This document shows positions 36,722 through 45,211 of a stretch of DNA of 64,000 nucleotides, piece by piece. The notes under the pieces were generated by a model that was given only the letters and a program-made list of their open reading frames with translations, was not told where the DNA came from and searched no databases. This stretch comes from G965226155 sp965226155. GTDB lineage: Bacteria; Pseudomonadota; Gammaproteobacteria; Eutrophobiales; Eutrophobiaceae. Both the position numbers and the translations under genes were made by a program. The stretch lies in the NCBI GenBank assembly GCA_965226155.1, contig OZ245331.1:744001-808000 (forward strand). The letters run 5' to 3'. Numbering within the stretch: the stretch's first letter is position 1; each line of letters begins with the position of its first letter.

Positions 36722-37209
36722 ATGCAAAAAATTAAACAATACTTTCAGAGCTTACTATTATGGGAGCTGATTAAGGGCCTACGGTTAACGGGTAAATATC
36801 TTTTTAAAAGAAAGATTACCGTACAATACCCGGAAGAGAAGACGCCACAGTCACCCCGTTCCGCGGTTTACATGCGTTACGCAGGTACCCAAATGGCGAA
36901 GAAAGATGTATTGCCTGTAAGTTATGTGAAGCAGTCTGTCCAGCAGTTGCTATTACCATCGAGTCCGAACAACGTGATGATGGAACTCGTCGCACGACCC
37001 GCTATGATATCGATCTGACCAAATGTATTTTCTGTGGTTTTTGTGAAGAATCCTGTCCTGTTGATGCTATCGTGGAAACACGCATATTCGAATATCACGG
37101 CGAGAAGCGTGGTGACTTGTTGATAACAAAGCAAAAACTTCTTGAAGTCGGAGATAAGTATGAGCAACAAATCGCCTTGGACAGGGCGCAAGATGCAATT
37201 TATCGGTAG
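36722..37209 (+). pseudogene. nuoI: Second copy of nuoI, frameshifted
   Basis: This 488-base stretch matches the operon nuoI (20279-20767, minus) from start to stop codon. One A is missing in the run CCCCGATTCC (here CCCCGTTCC, about 36860), which shifts the frame before both cluster motifs. Besides this I count about eight substitutions, five within 36765-36785, mostly silent, and the rest near the 3' end. More than 300 bases in the middle are identical. The copy is bounded exactly by the coding sequence plus about five leader bases. The product would lack both 4Fe-4S clusters. Confidence 0.9.
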
Positions 37210-37335
37210 TGGACGATCATTAGCCTGAATAAAATTTTCAGGAAATGCCAGAAATTATATAGTTTTGCTTGGTACCAAGCTTACTCACAAGGATTGTGCT
37301 AAGCTGTAGAAATAAAATTATGAAGTGGCATTATC

Positions 37336-37500
37336 ATGCCAGATAAAAGCAAGTTGCCGAGTTTCCTTGGTAAGTTCAGTTGTTGGCTTGGATTTCACAA
37401 TTATCGCGTGATCGATGCCAGATTTGGCTTTGGTATAGGCGGAAATGTCGAGAAGATTCAGTGTCAACGTTGTGGTTACGTCACTATTAGATCAGTTTGA
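37336..37500 (+). CDS. Small possible zinc-binding protein
   Basis: This 54-residue frame starts at the ATG at 37336. It reads CWLGFHNYRVIDARFGFG in the middle and ends IQCQRCGYVTIRSV. The C...H...C-x2-C arrangement resembles small phage-type zinc proteins of the DUF1660 kind, though the match is from memory. No strong Shine-Dalgarno sequence is visible. Palindrome copy P1 lies 27 bases after the stop. It is too short to call firmly. Confidence 0.5.
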   Translation: MPDKSKLPSFLGKFSCWLGFHNYRVIDARFGFGIGGNVEKIQCQRCGYVTIRSV

Positions 37501-37527
37501 ATTTATCTGATCAACTTATTCCAGCGT

Positions 37528-37557
37528 AATGTCTGCTTTGCGCCAAAAGCGGACATT
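37528..37557. repeat. Island palindrome P1
   Basis: AATGTCTGCTTT and AAAAGCGGACATT form the two arms around a GCGCC-like centre. This is the first of eight copies of an imperfect 30-bp palindrome. It lies after the small zinc-protein frame. Confidence 0.85.
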
Positions 37558-37781
37558 ATGAATTGTTAATTTGGCCCATTTATCTTTTATTCATCCAGTG
37601 CAGAATCACAGAAAATAGATACTATTTTACCATGTTGATTTACCCATAACTGTAACCCCAATATATAATATCGTAGACCAGTTGTTCTTCATCAGAAATG
37701 ATTATTGGCTCATTATTTTTAATTAGCTATTCATCAAATAGTTTGGCTACATCATCTAATTCCATCCTATTGATTTACTTG
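37558..37781 (-). other. Gene-poor stretch with a possible decayed small gene
   Basis: On the minus strand a frame from 37765 to 37640 reads MELDDVAKLFDE, a TAG, then LIKNNEPIIISDEEQ and VYDIIYWGYSYG before a TAA. The composition is protein-like, so this may be a small gene with one internal stop. I cannot assign it to a family, and it may be chance. Confidence 0.25.
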
Positions 37782-38144
37782 TTAAGTGCATGATGGCTCT
37801 TCTGCATTAGCTTGAGTTAATAACCCATTAAGGCTTTGTGTTACCCATATACCGTCAGTAGATTTAAATCTGACTAAATCAAGATTTTCTATAGCTTTGT
37901 TATTTTGGATCAGTAAGTTAACACTATTATTGAATTGGATAATTATATCCCTACTTTGGCACATGCAAGCCGGATGTTCTTTGCCTGTATCCATGCAGTT
38001 CATAATAGTTGATGATACTTTGTCTAAATTAATTTGGATTAAATTTAATTGTGACACTAAAGTAGGGTCTTCTATCAGCGTCTCTTCATCAGCCCATAGT
38101 AAATTTGATAAGGCTATTAAATAGACTAAAAATAATTTCTTCAT
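37782..38144 (-). CDS. Small secreted cysteine-containing protein of unknown function
   Basis: This 120-residue protein has a clear signal peptide (MKKLFLVYLIALSNLLWA) and a Shine-Dalgarno sequence AAAGGA before the ATG. The mature part is acidic and mainly helical, with four cysteines: NCMDTG, PACMCQS and the last residues EPSCT. It starts 12 bases before a minus-strand run and follows the 144-residue membrane protein gene in the same direction, so the pair may be co-transcribed. I do not recognise the family. Confidence 0.6.
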   Translation of the reverse strand: MKKLFLVYLIALSNLLWADEETLIEDPTLVSQLNLIQINLDKVSSTIMNCMDTGKEHPACMCQSRDIIIQFNNSVNLLIQNNKAIENLDLVRFKSTDGIWVTQSLNGLLTQANAEEPSCT

Positions 38145-38171
38145 ATTTATTCCTTTTTTGCACTTAACGTC

Positions 38172-38606
38172 TTATCTGAGAGGCCACGGAAAAGTGGTTG
38201 TCACTCTTGAGCGAGTCGTTACGCCTTTCTGCCATGGGCCAACTATATAATCTAAGATTGATAAAATAAAAACAGGTACTGCACTTATAAGTGCGGTCCA
38301 GAATACAATCATTCTTGTCTTGTTACTTGCTTCAGAATATTTATGACCTGTATATATACCGGTAATTACACCGCACGCAGTTAAAATAATAAAACCACCA
38401 AACATACCGTAAAAACCCAATGCAATAAAAACAGACTTTAATATGTCTACAATACTAGAATCATATGTACTAAATTCCCCAAAAGGTCCGATGTATCCAC
38501 CCATTGGTATTGGAATTCGAAATAAATATGCGAATACTATTGCTACTAATAAGCTAGATGGGATAGCAATAATGATACCCTTTAATGCGTCCATGAATTT
38601 ATTCAT
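38172..38606 (-). CDS. Membrane protein of unknown function
   Basis: This 144-residue protein has four hydrophobic segments, about residues 9-30, 52-84 (two close helices) and 98-118. The first ends AIVFAYLFRIPIPMGGYIGPFG, a short glycine/proline-rich loop. The C-terminal 20 residues are basic and polar. It lies between palindrome P2 and the small secreted protein gene. The start codon lacks a good ribosome site. I do not recognise the family. Confidence 0.5.
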   Translation of the reverse strand: MNKFMDALKGIIIAIPSSLLVAIVFAYLFRIPIPMGGYIGPFGEFSTYDSSIVDILKSVFIALGFYGMFGGFIILTACGVITGIYTGHKYSEASNKTRMIVFWTALISAVPVFILSILDYIVGPWQKGVTTRSRVTTTFPWPLR

Positions 38607-38650
38607 TGAGAGGCATAACTATGTTTTAGATGGAAATTGTAAGCAGGCCG

Positions 38651-38680
38651 AATGTACGCATTGTGCCAAAAGCGGACATT
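38651..38680. repeat. Island palindrome P2
   Basis: AATGTACGCATT and AAAAGCGGACATT form the arms; the left arm has two changes from the consensus. It ends 4 bases before the stop of DoxX copy D and lies upstream of the 144-residue membrane protein gene. Confidence 0.8.
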
Positions 38681-38684
38681 ATGC

Positions 38685-39082
38685 TTAGGATTTTTTGTAT
38701 TTTTCCAAGCTTAGTTCACCTGGGCCTACTGCAGCAAGAATTAACAAACCCCCAACCATAGAAATTTCTTTTAGGAAAACACTACTTGTGATCGGATGAA
38801 AGATAAATGCTACACAAAGTGTAAAAAAGATTAGGGCGATTGCCGCAAACCTGGTCTGATAGCCAAAAACAATAGCAGTCCCACCAATCATCTTAAGGAT
38901 CATAGCCATCCAAACTAAATAGGCAGGAATACGCCCTCCCTGGCGGCAAATTCAATGATGCTATCCATATCATAGGGCATAATGCCAGCAAGCACGCCAA
39001 AACTTCCAATAAAGAAGACAAGAACCAATAGAACACGACCGACAAGCAAGATATATCTATTATCATTCATAAAATCTAACAT
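38685..39082 (-). pseudogene. DoxX-family membrane protein D, frameshifted
   Basis: From the ATG at 39080-39082 the frame reads MLDFMNDNRYILLVGRVL, as in copies A to C, to about residue 50, where it stops after GVFLPI. One base change in the GGAGGG run near 38937 restores IPAYLVWMAMILKMIGGTA, which continues to the stop at 38685 with FLKEISMVGGLL and GPGELSLEKY. The two parts together equal a full DoxX protein. GGAGGG precedes the start. It is the most divergent of the four copies. Confidence 0.78.
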
Positions 39083-39164
39083 ATTCCCTCCTATAGTTTA
39101 TTAGTAAGATAAAATAAGATTTTGAACCATTAATTCAATTATGTGAAACTAGGGGGGAGAAGCC

Positions 39165-39536
39165 TTGATCTTAGCAAGGTTTGGTGCTGTGTTTTATATT
39201 TTTTGGGGACTTTTACATCTAGTTGCAGCAAAGAATTTGTACATGTTTGGTCAAACACTTGAGTTCGGAATAATACAAGGCCATGTTAGTCAACTCGCAT
39301 TTTATTTATTGTTTTTTGCCATATTCAGCATTGTGGTTGCGGTAACGCTTAACTGGAAAAATAGCAAATTAGGTTATTGGCTTAATTTTGTCCCCATCAG
39401 TATTGCAGACATAGGTTTTATAACTTTGATTTTGATACCAGGTCATTTGCCTCTTTTCCCGGGATCAATTGGGCCAATTTTGTGGTTAATAGCACTTACG
39501 TTTACAACAATTGGCATTCGCCAGGGCAATAATTAA
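39165..39536 (+). CDS. Four-helix membrane protein of unknown function
   Basis: This 123-residue protein has four membrane segments (about residues 4-24, 42-62, 72-93 and 98-117). It includes the pair GLLHLVAA with a histidine in helix 1 and IPGHLPLFPGSIGPILW near the end. The predicted start is a TTG at 39165 with a strong GGGGGGAG five bases upstream. It is divergent from DoxX copy D and followed by palindrome P3. I do not recognise the family. Confidence 0.6.
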   Translation: MILARFGAVFYIFWGLLHLVAAKNLYMFGQTLEFGIIQGHVSQLAFYLLFFAIFSIVVAVTLNWKNSKLGYWLNFVPISIADIGFITLILIPGHLPLFPGSIGPILWLIALTFTTIGIRQGNN

Positions 39537-39562
39537 CAAGAACATTTTACGACATCAGTATT

Positions 39563-39592
39563 AATCTCTGCTTTGTGAAAAAAGCGGATATT
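39563..39592. repeat. Island palindrome P3
   Basis: AATCTCTGCTTT and AAAAGCGGATATT form the arms, with two changes from the consensus. It lies between the stop codons of the convergent genes ending at 39536 and 39606, where it could work as a shared terminator hairpin. Confidence 0.78.
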
Positions 39593-39605
39593 CGTGTAAC
39601 AAGGG

Positions 39606-41219
39606 TCAGTCTGAAGACAATATCTTATTACGCAACTCTACAAACCGGGATTCTTCTAAAACAGGATCGTTCATAATGTTGAACTTTATATATTGTATTG
39701 ATTGAGACCCTTCATTTAGATTTTGAGAGAGTAAATCATAAGCCTTTTCAATTTCTCCCAAGACTAAATATGATAATACTCTATCAGCTTTCCTCATGAA
39801 CTGACCATCGGCAACCCTTATTTCAAGCTGCTTAACTAACCTAATTGCTTCTTCCTGAAGACCGAGTCTTGAATACGCGTATGACAGTTGCGCCATATCT
39901 CTAGTCGTGATGTTGTCAGCTAGTAACTGCTCTGCAAGTCGTATTTCCTTTTGTGCCTCAGTTTCGTTTCCTAAACTAATCCCAATAAATCCTAGCCATG
40001 CGTGAGAAGTAGCTCGAGATGGCATAATTTCAATAGCTTTACGAAAACTATCAGCGGCGGCAATTGGGTTACCTACATACGTTAACATCCCACCCAAAAG
40101 AATATGCCGGTTAACATCATATGGTGACAACATAAGAACACGTTGCAATACTTGGATGGCTTCATCATGTGCTCCTATCGTCGAAAGAAAAATGGCATAT
40201 TCATCCAGAATTTCCACATCATTCGGACTCAACTGAATCGCACGTTCAAAGGCTAGCCTACCCTCTGTTGTACGCCAATGACTTTGATGAATGAATCCTA
40301 GTGCCAAATAGGCAAAACTCATGTTCGGATCCAGTGCCAACGCGATCTCGGCATGTTTAAGAGCCACCCTTTCTACTTCATCTACTGTTAACCCATTAAG
40401 TTGACGGCCGACTTTTCTGGTAACTCCATATCCACTTGCCTTGACAGCATGGGCCGGTGCAAAGTTTGGATCCAGTGCAATTGCCTGGTCAAGATATTGG
40501 AAAAACTCTAGTGGCGCACCCGGGCGAATATTTGAAGTTAATGCCCTTGCCTTCAGATAGAGCGCATAAGCTTCAACGGAGTGGGTCGGTACCTTCTCAA
40601 TGCGTTCTTGTTCTGCCGCAGACATATCTACACTAAGTGCCAGAGCTATATGCTCAATAATCTCCGCTTGTATAGCAAAGATGTCAGACGGGTCCCGCTC
40701 ATACTCCTCGGACCACAATTGATTATTGCCGGAGTCATCGAATAGCCATACATCAATGGTAATTCGATTGTATGCATAATGAACACTACCCTTCAAGATG
40801 GTTTCCACATTGAGTTCAGAGGCAATCTCAGCAATGGTCTTAACTGTACCCTCATAACGAAATACCGAAGGACGAGATATTAGGTTAATGTTCTGAATTT
40901 TAGCGAGGTAATCTAATGTCTCTTGATGGATCCCTATGGCTAAGTAGGCATCATCCGGATTAGGGCTCAGGTTTTCAAAAGGCAACACCGCAACGGAGTT
41001 CTGCAGTACAGCTTTAGTCGCTTCTGCAACCGTTTCACTCGTTTTTTCTATTACTTCAACTGCAGGTTGTAATGTCTTTTCTGCGATTACTTCGGGTTTA
41101 TCAGTCAGTATGTAGTTATCAATCACAAGGAAGGCAATGACTAATACGACCAGTCAAATAATAACGTAAACCAGTGTGTTTCCAGTAAAGCGGTGATAAA
41201 TCGAATAATTTTTTAACAT
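39606..41219 (-). pseudogene. TolB-like/TPR protein 3, interrupted by an early TGA
   Basis: The full frame starts at the ATG at 41217-41219 after GAGGAGG and reads MLKNYSIYHRFTGNTLVYVII, then TGA, then LVVLVIAFLVIDNYILTD. Paralogue 1 has glycine (in YIFGLTVL) at the stop position, so GGA to TGA is the likely change. The stop falls inside the membrane segment. After it, 500 residues are open with SVAVLPFENLSPNPDDAYL, LNVETILKGSVHYAYNRI and the TPR region. A start at about 41126 could still give a cytoplasmic product without the anchor. Function is unknown. Confidence 0.75.
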
Positions 41220-41320
41220 AAAGCCTCCTCAAGATTTGTGCCAAAATTAATAATCGCACTAACTACGCAACAGTTTTTAGGTCCAGCCTACGTTTAATGT
41301 AGGCATATCTCATTTTTTTA

Positions 41321-41737
41321 TTAGCTGTCCAGCCGAACAGTGCCCGATATTTTTTGCGGAGGAAAGCGTACCCAGGCGATGATTACAAGCAAGCCAAAAG
41401 TCGTGTAGGCCACCACAAAAACCCACTCAGGTGCATCATAGTACAGAAAACGTTCCAGCCAGTACTGGATAAAACTTCTATCATATTTCACACTTCCGGC
41501 TTGGTCCCGAAGCCATATTTCGAGAGTGGTGAGAGGACATAATAAACCAACCCAAGATTGAGCAACCACTATTGCGATACAGGCAAGATGTGCAGTTCTA
41601 AACCAACAGTTACGAACCCATAACCACTTGCGATACCCACCCACTATAATCAAAAGCAATGCAACTACAACAAAGACAACAAACATAGTGTGTATAAGTA
41701 ATACTACATCTGCAAGGTATTGAAATAAGTGCTCCAT
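41321..41737 (-). CDS. DUF2784 membrane protein
   Basis: This 138-residue protein has four membrane segments and the DUF2784 pattern: LADVVLLIHTMFVVFVVVA at the start, SWVGLLCPLTTLEIWLRDQAG in the middle with the conserved CPLT-x-LE motif, and FIQYWLERFLYYDAPEW. It is a normal-length member. The ATG at 41735-41737 has no strong ribosome site. The function of the family is not known. Neighbours are TPR gene 3 and palindrome P4. Confidence 0.82.
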   Translation of the reverse strand: MEHLFQYLADVVLLIHTMFVVFVVVALLLIIVGGYRKWLWVRNCWFRTAHLACIAIVVAQSWVGLLCPLTTLEIWLRDQAGSVKYDRSFIQYWLERFLYYDAPEWVFVVAYTTFGLLVIIAWVRFPPQKISGTVRLDS

Positions 41738-41837
41738 GTTTAAAACACACGTCTAATGCTGGTGTATTTTACCGATTTTACTCCAGTGTAGAGAGGAAAT
41801 GACACCATATATATGTGGTATAAACATGAATTTGGCT

Positions 41838-41866
41838 AATGTCTGCTTTGGGTCGATTACGGACAT
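41838..41866. repeat. Island palindrome P4
   Basis: AATGTCTGCTTTGGGTCG and ATTACGGACAT make the copy; the centre GGGTCGA differs from P5, P7 and P8 and is close to that of P6 read on the other strand. It lies between the DUF2784 start and the PepSY gene stop. Confidence 0.8.
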
Positions 41867-41888
41867 ACAATATTACTGTTGATTATTA

Positions 41889-42173
41889 CTATACTTCGTC
41901 TTCGTCCTCTTCAACTTCAAGGATATGCCCATCTGCAGTCACTTCTACTTCATATTCCTTGCCATTTACGAAACCTTCCAGTTCATAGACAATCATTTCA
42001 TTTTCAGTCTCGACCGATGCTTCAGTAATGTTTATTCCAGGGATTTCAGTTCTAACAGCTTGAATTGCTGCATCCGGGATTTTGTCTAAAGCAATATCCT
42101 CATCTGCCTTAAGAGGTCCAAAAATAATAAAAATTATTGTTAATAAGCTTATGCCTTTAATTAAATGCGTCAT
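41889..42173 (-). CDS. Secreted PepSY-like protein
   Basis: This 94-residue protein has a signal peptide (about residues 1-23, ending LKA) and one PepSY-like domain: IPDAAIQAVRTEIPGINITEA, VYELEGFVNGKEYEVEVTADG. The tail is very acidic (VEEDEDEV). GAGGG precedes the ATG at 42171-42173. PepSY domains occur as periplasmic inhibitors or metal- and ligand-sensing modules. It follows the TonB-dependent receptor gene in the same direction after about 105 bases. Confidence 0.75.
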   Translation of the reverse strand: MTHLIKGISLLTIIFIIFGPLKADEDIALDKIPDAAIQAVRTEIPGINITEASVETENEMIVYELEGFVNGKEYEVEVTADGHILEVEEDEDEV

Positions 42174-42278
42174 GATGGTTACCCTCTCATTTGTTAATAA
42201 TATCTATACCTCAAAGCGATATTAACTGTTTAGTAATTATAGACTAAATCTTACTTATTATTGAATGTCCTGACCAGA

Positions 42279-44510
42279 TTAGAACGTACCACGAAAACTG
42301 ATGAGAAAACGTCTGTCACGCGTTTCATTATAGTTCTCCGTTCGCAGTACCGTCCTATTAATCATCCCTGCATTATTATTTACTGCAAATAATGTCCGAT
42401 CCAGCTGTTCTTTACTTGGCAACAGACCATTCCCTTCGATTCGAACGGAGATACTAGCAAATAATTCCTTTTCAATAAATACATCAAGTACCGGATCTAA
42501 AGCCCTACCAGAACTAAAGTTGAGGTCTCTGCTTACTGCATTACCGCCCATTTTCTCAATCGTCATACCATAGGACATACCCCAGTCAGTCACATCATGA
42601 CGAAAACTAAAGTCAAATTGCCAGGGTCTCTTGAAGCTTCGGTCAGCCCCGGTAAACGGATCGGTTACATTTGATTCCTGGCGCAAATAACTCACATCCA
42701 CTACAACCTCAGGCAGATTGATGAGAGATAATCTTGTGCTAGCCTTGAACTCAACACCGTAATGATACGCGTCACCAATACTGCCTGATGCCGAGATAGG
42801 TGCCCCATTGATCGGATCATTGTTGTCAAAACCGATAATTCTCTTATCGGTAAAATCCTGAATAGCATAATAGAATCCACGTATATCGATGGTGCCATTA
42901 TCATTTGCGAGTCGTCGTTCATAGCGTGCCTCAAATTCCCACGCAGTTTGCGGTGTCAGCCCGAGGTTCCCCGCGTCGATTTCAGTATCAGTCGCATCAA
43001 ATTTCGGTATGAAAAAATTAAGATTCAACTGCTCAACGGTTCGTTCTATTTTTAGCTGTATCTGATCTAAAGGGGTTAAATCATAACGCAGGTCTGCTCT
43101 AGGTTTGATAAAGAAATAATCCTGATCAGGTGCAGTTGGAAAGTTATTCGATACATTCGATGCTTCTGCAACAATGGAGCTTTCAAGCGCCAATCGGTCG
43201 TTAATCATCCAGTTATGAATAACAAATAACTCTTCTCGTAATTCTTCGACCTCAGTATTTAATGTCGGTAGAGGCTCCACGAATCCATTGTTGTCCAGGT
43301 CGAAAAACGCGTTGAATGTCTGATCGACTATATTACGCGATCCCTCAGCGCCGACTTCCAATGCCATGGATGAAGTAATTGGCCAGCTATAACTGCCACG
43401 GATAATCCCTTCAGTGGATATTTTATCATCTTTACTTCGATTGATTTCTTTAGTGACATTGCCAAGGGTCTCGTTACGGACATCGATAATCGGTAGATTA
43501 TTTTCGCTATAAACAAATGTCAGGTTGAGATCACCCTCAGCTAACCTTTTTCTATATTCAGTGCCTATCTCCCATAATACCTGTTCCGGTAAAGATTCTT
43601 TTCGATCAATACCACTTCGATTCAATGTGCCATCAGCATTAAACGCCGTAAACTGAGTATTCTCAATTGTATCGATGTCTAATTGCTGGTAGAGGCCATT
43701 GATCAGTATGGTGTCGCCATTATCAAACTCATAATCCAGATTGGCCGTGATAATGTGTTGATTATAATCACGGTCATGCTCTGACGACCGGATCTGCTGT
43801 ATACTTCCGTCGGGAAAATTATAAAATTCCTCGCGTGATCGGTTGGTCCAACGAAATCGCTTCAATTGGGGACGCGACCAAACATTCCTTTCGAAGCTAA
43901 TTAAATAACCCATGTCATTCCATTGACCACCGTGTGAGACAAGTCCCTCAACATCAAACGAGCCCTTGTCGTTAAACTTGCTGGTCAGCTGCCACGATGT
44001 TTTCCCGCTCTCCAACCCTTCGTCGCTAATAATCAAGTTGACAAGAATCCCTTCGCTTTGCACGTTCGCATCAGACGAGGTGCCCCGAATAAGTTGTATA
44101 CAGTGCACAGAGTTGGCCTGAATACGCTGTAAGGATGTGGATATCTGATTGGTCTTACCGGCAATGCGTTTACCATTAATCAGTATCTGCTCGCCACTTG
44201 ATCCTAGGCCACGATCCTGTTGATTATCTTCCGTGTTCTCAAGGATCGCCATGACACCGGGAATACGGCGAAGCATATCTTCTGCTGTTGTTACATCATA
44301 GCGTTGGAAATATCCCCTGTCATAAATGACTGTCGTTGCCTCACCCTTTTCTTCACACTGCATCAAGTCAGGTTGATGAACGGCTCCTTCTTGGCGTGCT
44401 GCCTGCGCACTAACCATGTCCATGGTCAAGATCGCTATTACCATTGACATGACAGCAATTTTCAATATTGTTAACGTAAATATTAATCGTGTGAGGATAG
44501 TTGATGCCAT
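42279..44510 (-). CDS. TonB-dependent outer-membrane receptor
   Basis: This 743-residue protein has a signal peptide (long, to about residue 36), a plug domain (TTAEDMLRRIPGVMAILE, GSSGEQILINGKRI, VHCIQLIRGTSS, about residues 58-170) and a large beta barrel. It ends in RRFLISFRGTF, with the C-terminal phenylalanine expected for outer-membrane insertion. Such receptors import iron complexes, vitamins or glycans using the TonB system. No TonB/ExbBD or periplasmic carrier genes are adjacent, so the ligand is unknown. Two palindromes (P5, P6) lie upstream. Confidence 0.87.
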   Translation of the reverse strand: MASTILTRLIFTLTILKIAVMSMVIAILTMDMVSAQAARQEGAVHQPDLMQCEEKGEATTVIYDRGYFQRYDVTTAEDMLRRIPGVMAILENTEDNQQDRGLGSSGEQILINGKRIAGKTNQISTSLQRIQANSVHCIQLIRGTSSDANVQSEGILVNLIISDEGLESGKTSWQLTSKFNDKGSFDVEGLVSHGGQWNDMGYLISFERNVWSRPQLKRFRWTNRSREEFYNFPDGSIQQIRSSEHDRDYNQHIITANLDYEFDNGDTILINGLYQQLDIDTIENTQFTAFNADGTLNRSGIDRKESLPEQVLWEIGTEYRKRLAEGDLNLTFVYSENNLPIIDVRNETLGNVTKEINRSKDDKISTEGIIRGSYSWPITSSMALEVGAEGSRNIVDQTFNAFFDLDNNGFVEPLPTLNTEVEELREELFVIHNWMINDRLALESSIVAEASNVSNNFPTAPDQDYFFIKPRADLRYDLTPLDQIQLKIERTVEQLNLNFFIPKFDATDTEIDAGNLGLTPQTAWEFEARYERRLANDNGTIDIRGFYYAIQDFTDKRIIGFDNNDPINGAPISASGSIGDAYHYGVEFKASTRLSLINLPEVVVDVSYLRQESNVTDPFTGADRSFKRPWQFDFSFRHDVTDWGMSYGMTIEKMGGNAVSRDLNFSSGRALDPVLDVFIEKELFASISVRIEGNGLLPSKEQLDRTLFAVNNNAGMINRTVLRTENYNETRDRRFLISFRGTF

Positions 44511-44547
44511 AAAACTACAATATCAAAGTTATATAAAATTTTCGGAT

Positions 44548-44577
44548 AATGTCTGCTTTTGGCACAAAGCAAACATT
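44548..44577. repeat. Island palindrome P5
   Basis: AATGTCTGCTTTT and ACAAAGCAAACATT form the arms around GGC. It lies 37 bases upstream of the receptor start. Confidence 0.82.
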
Positions 44578-44605
44578 AGATAAATAGTTACGAGTCAGTT
44601 TGACC

Positions 44606-44634
44606 AACGTCCGCTATCGACCCAAAGCGGACAT
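44606..44634. repeat. Island palindrome P6
   Basis: AACGTCCGCTATCG and CCAAAGCGGACAT form the arms. It lies 28 bases after P5, making the only tandem pair among the eight copies. Its centre is the reverse complement of that of P4. Confidence 0.82.
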
Positions 44635-44742
44635 ACGCCCTATTAGCTAAAGTCATTGAGATCCCCATTATTATCTCCCTGAATTGAGGTAGAATTAAGC
44701 CATGCCGGGTATTCCAATAAGTTTAACTATTTTTGAAAATTT

Positions 44743-45015
44743 TTATTGGTTTTGAAGAAGTGAAACATATAAAGCTTTTGTTGAATCTATCGAGAACCGT
44801 TTGGTAAAGATGTAATGAGCACAATCATAGAACCCCACAGCTAATCCTTTGGGGAGTGATAGGCCGTAGGGTTCTGAAATTACTGCAATGAGTAAATACA
44901 GTAACACAATTTTTGCAATTACAAGTATAAGTATGTAAGATTTATTCCTACATTTATTCCCTGAAATTAATTCGAACAACAAATTAAAGTTAAATCCATT
45001 TGCTATACTAAACAA
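44743..45015 (-). CDS. Doubtful small membrane protein
   Basis: This 90-residue frame has one long hydrophobic segment, about residues 27-46, containing LILVIAKIVLLYLLIAVIS. The start would be a TTG at 45015 with no ribosome site, and there is no internal methionine. The second half (YGLSLPKGLAVGFYDCAHY) looks protein-like. It may be the remains of a larger gene. I do not recognise it. Confidence 0.3.
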   Translation of the reverse strand: MFSIANGFNFNLLFELISGNKCRNKSYILILVIAKIVLLYLLIAVISEPYGLSLPKGLAVGFYDCAHYIFTKRFSIDSTKALYVSLLQNQ

Positions 45016-45061
45016 AATTTAATTACTAATTCATCTCGAGTAAGTGGAAGGGGGAAAGCTA

Positions 45062-45124
45062 ATGCTTGATAATCAACTCATTTCTCGTGGAGTGCAGTTT
45101 AGATATGACTTTGGAGCGTTTTAG
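45062..45124 (+). CDS. Possible 20-residue peptide with strong ribosome site
   Basis: The frame encodes a 20-residue peptide ending QFRYDFGAF. An unusually good AAGGGGG lies about 8 bases upstream of the ATG, and a Rho-independent terminator follows about 30 bases after the stop, so the unit looks like a tiny transcribed gene. It could be a leader peptide, or the surviving end of an outer-membrane protein, which often ends in phenylalanine. Confidence 0.3.
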   Translation: MLDNQLISRGVQFRYDFGAF

Positions 45125-45155
45125 CGTATCTCAAAGTTAAGTAGTTAATATATAA

Positions 45156-45179
45156 AAGGGACCGTAAGGTTCTTTTTTT
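45156..45179 (+). terminator. Rho-independent terminator
   Basis: AAGGGACC pairs with GGTTCTTT (two G-U pairs) around a GTAA tetraloop and runs into seven T on the plus strand. It lies 32 bases left of IS copy 3 and ends whatever is transcribed rightward from about 45.0 kb. Confidence 0.7.
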
Positions 45180-45211
45180 ACTTGTGTTTACTAAATTTAT
45201 TAACAAGGCAC

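Larger units (their letters stand above)
44635..45211. other. AT-rich region between palindrome P6 and IS copy 3
   Basis: This 577-base stretch is AT-rich. It contains one doubtful 90-codon minus-strand frame, one short plus-strand frame with a strong ribosome site, and a good plus-strand terminator, each listed separately. I see no other genes in it. Confidence 0.5.

Noticed and set aside
36722..37018. A 98-residue frame that looks like a new protein starting like NuoI
   Set aside because: The second half is nuoI read in the wrong frame after a one-base deletion, so it was called a pseudogene.
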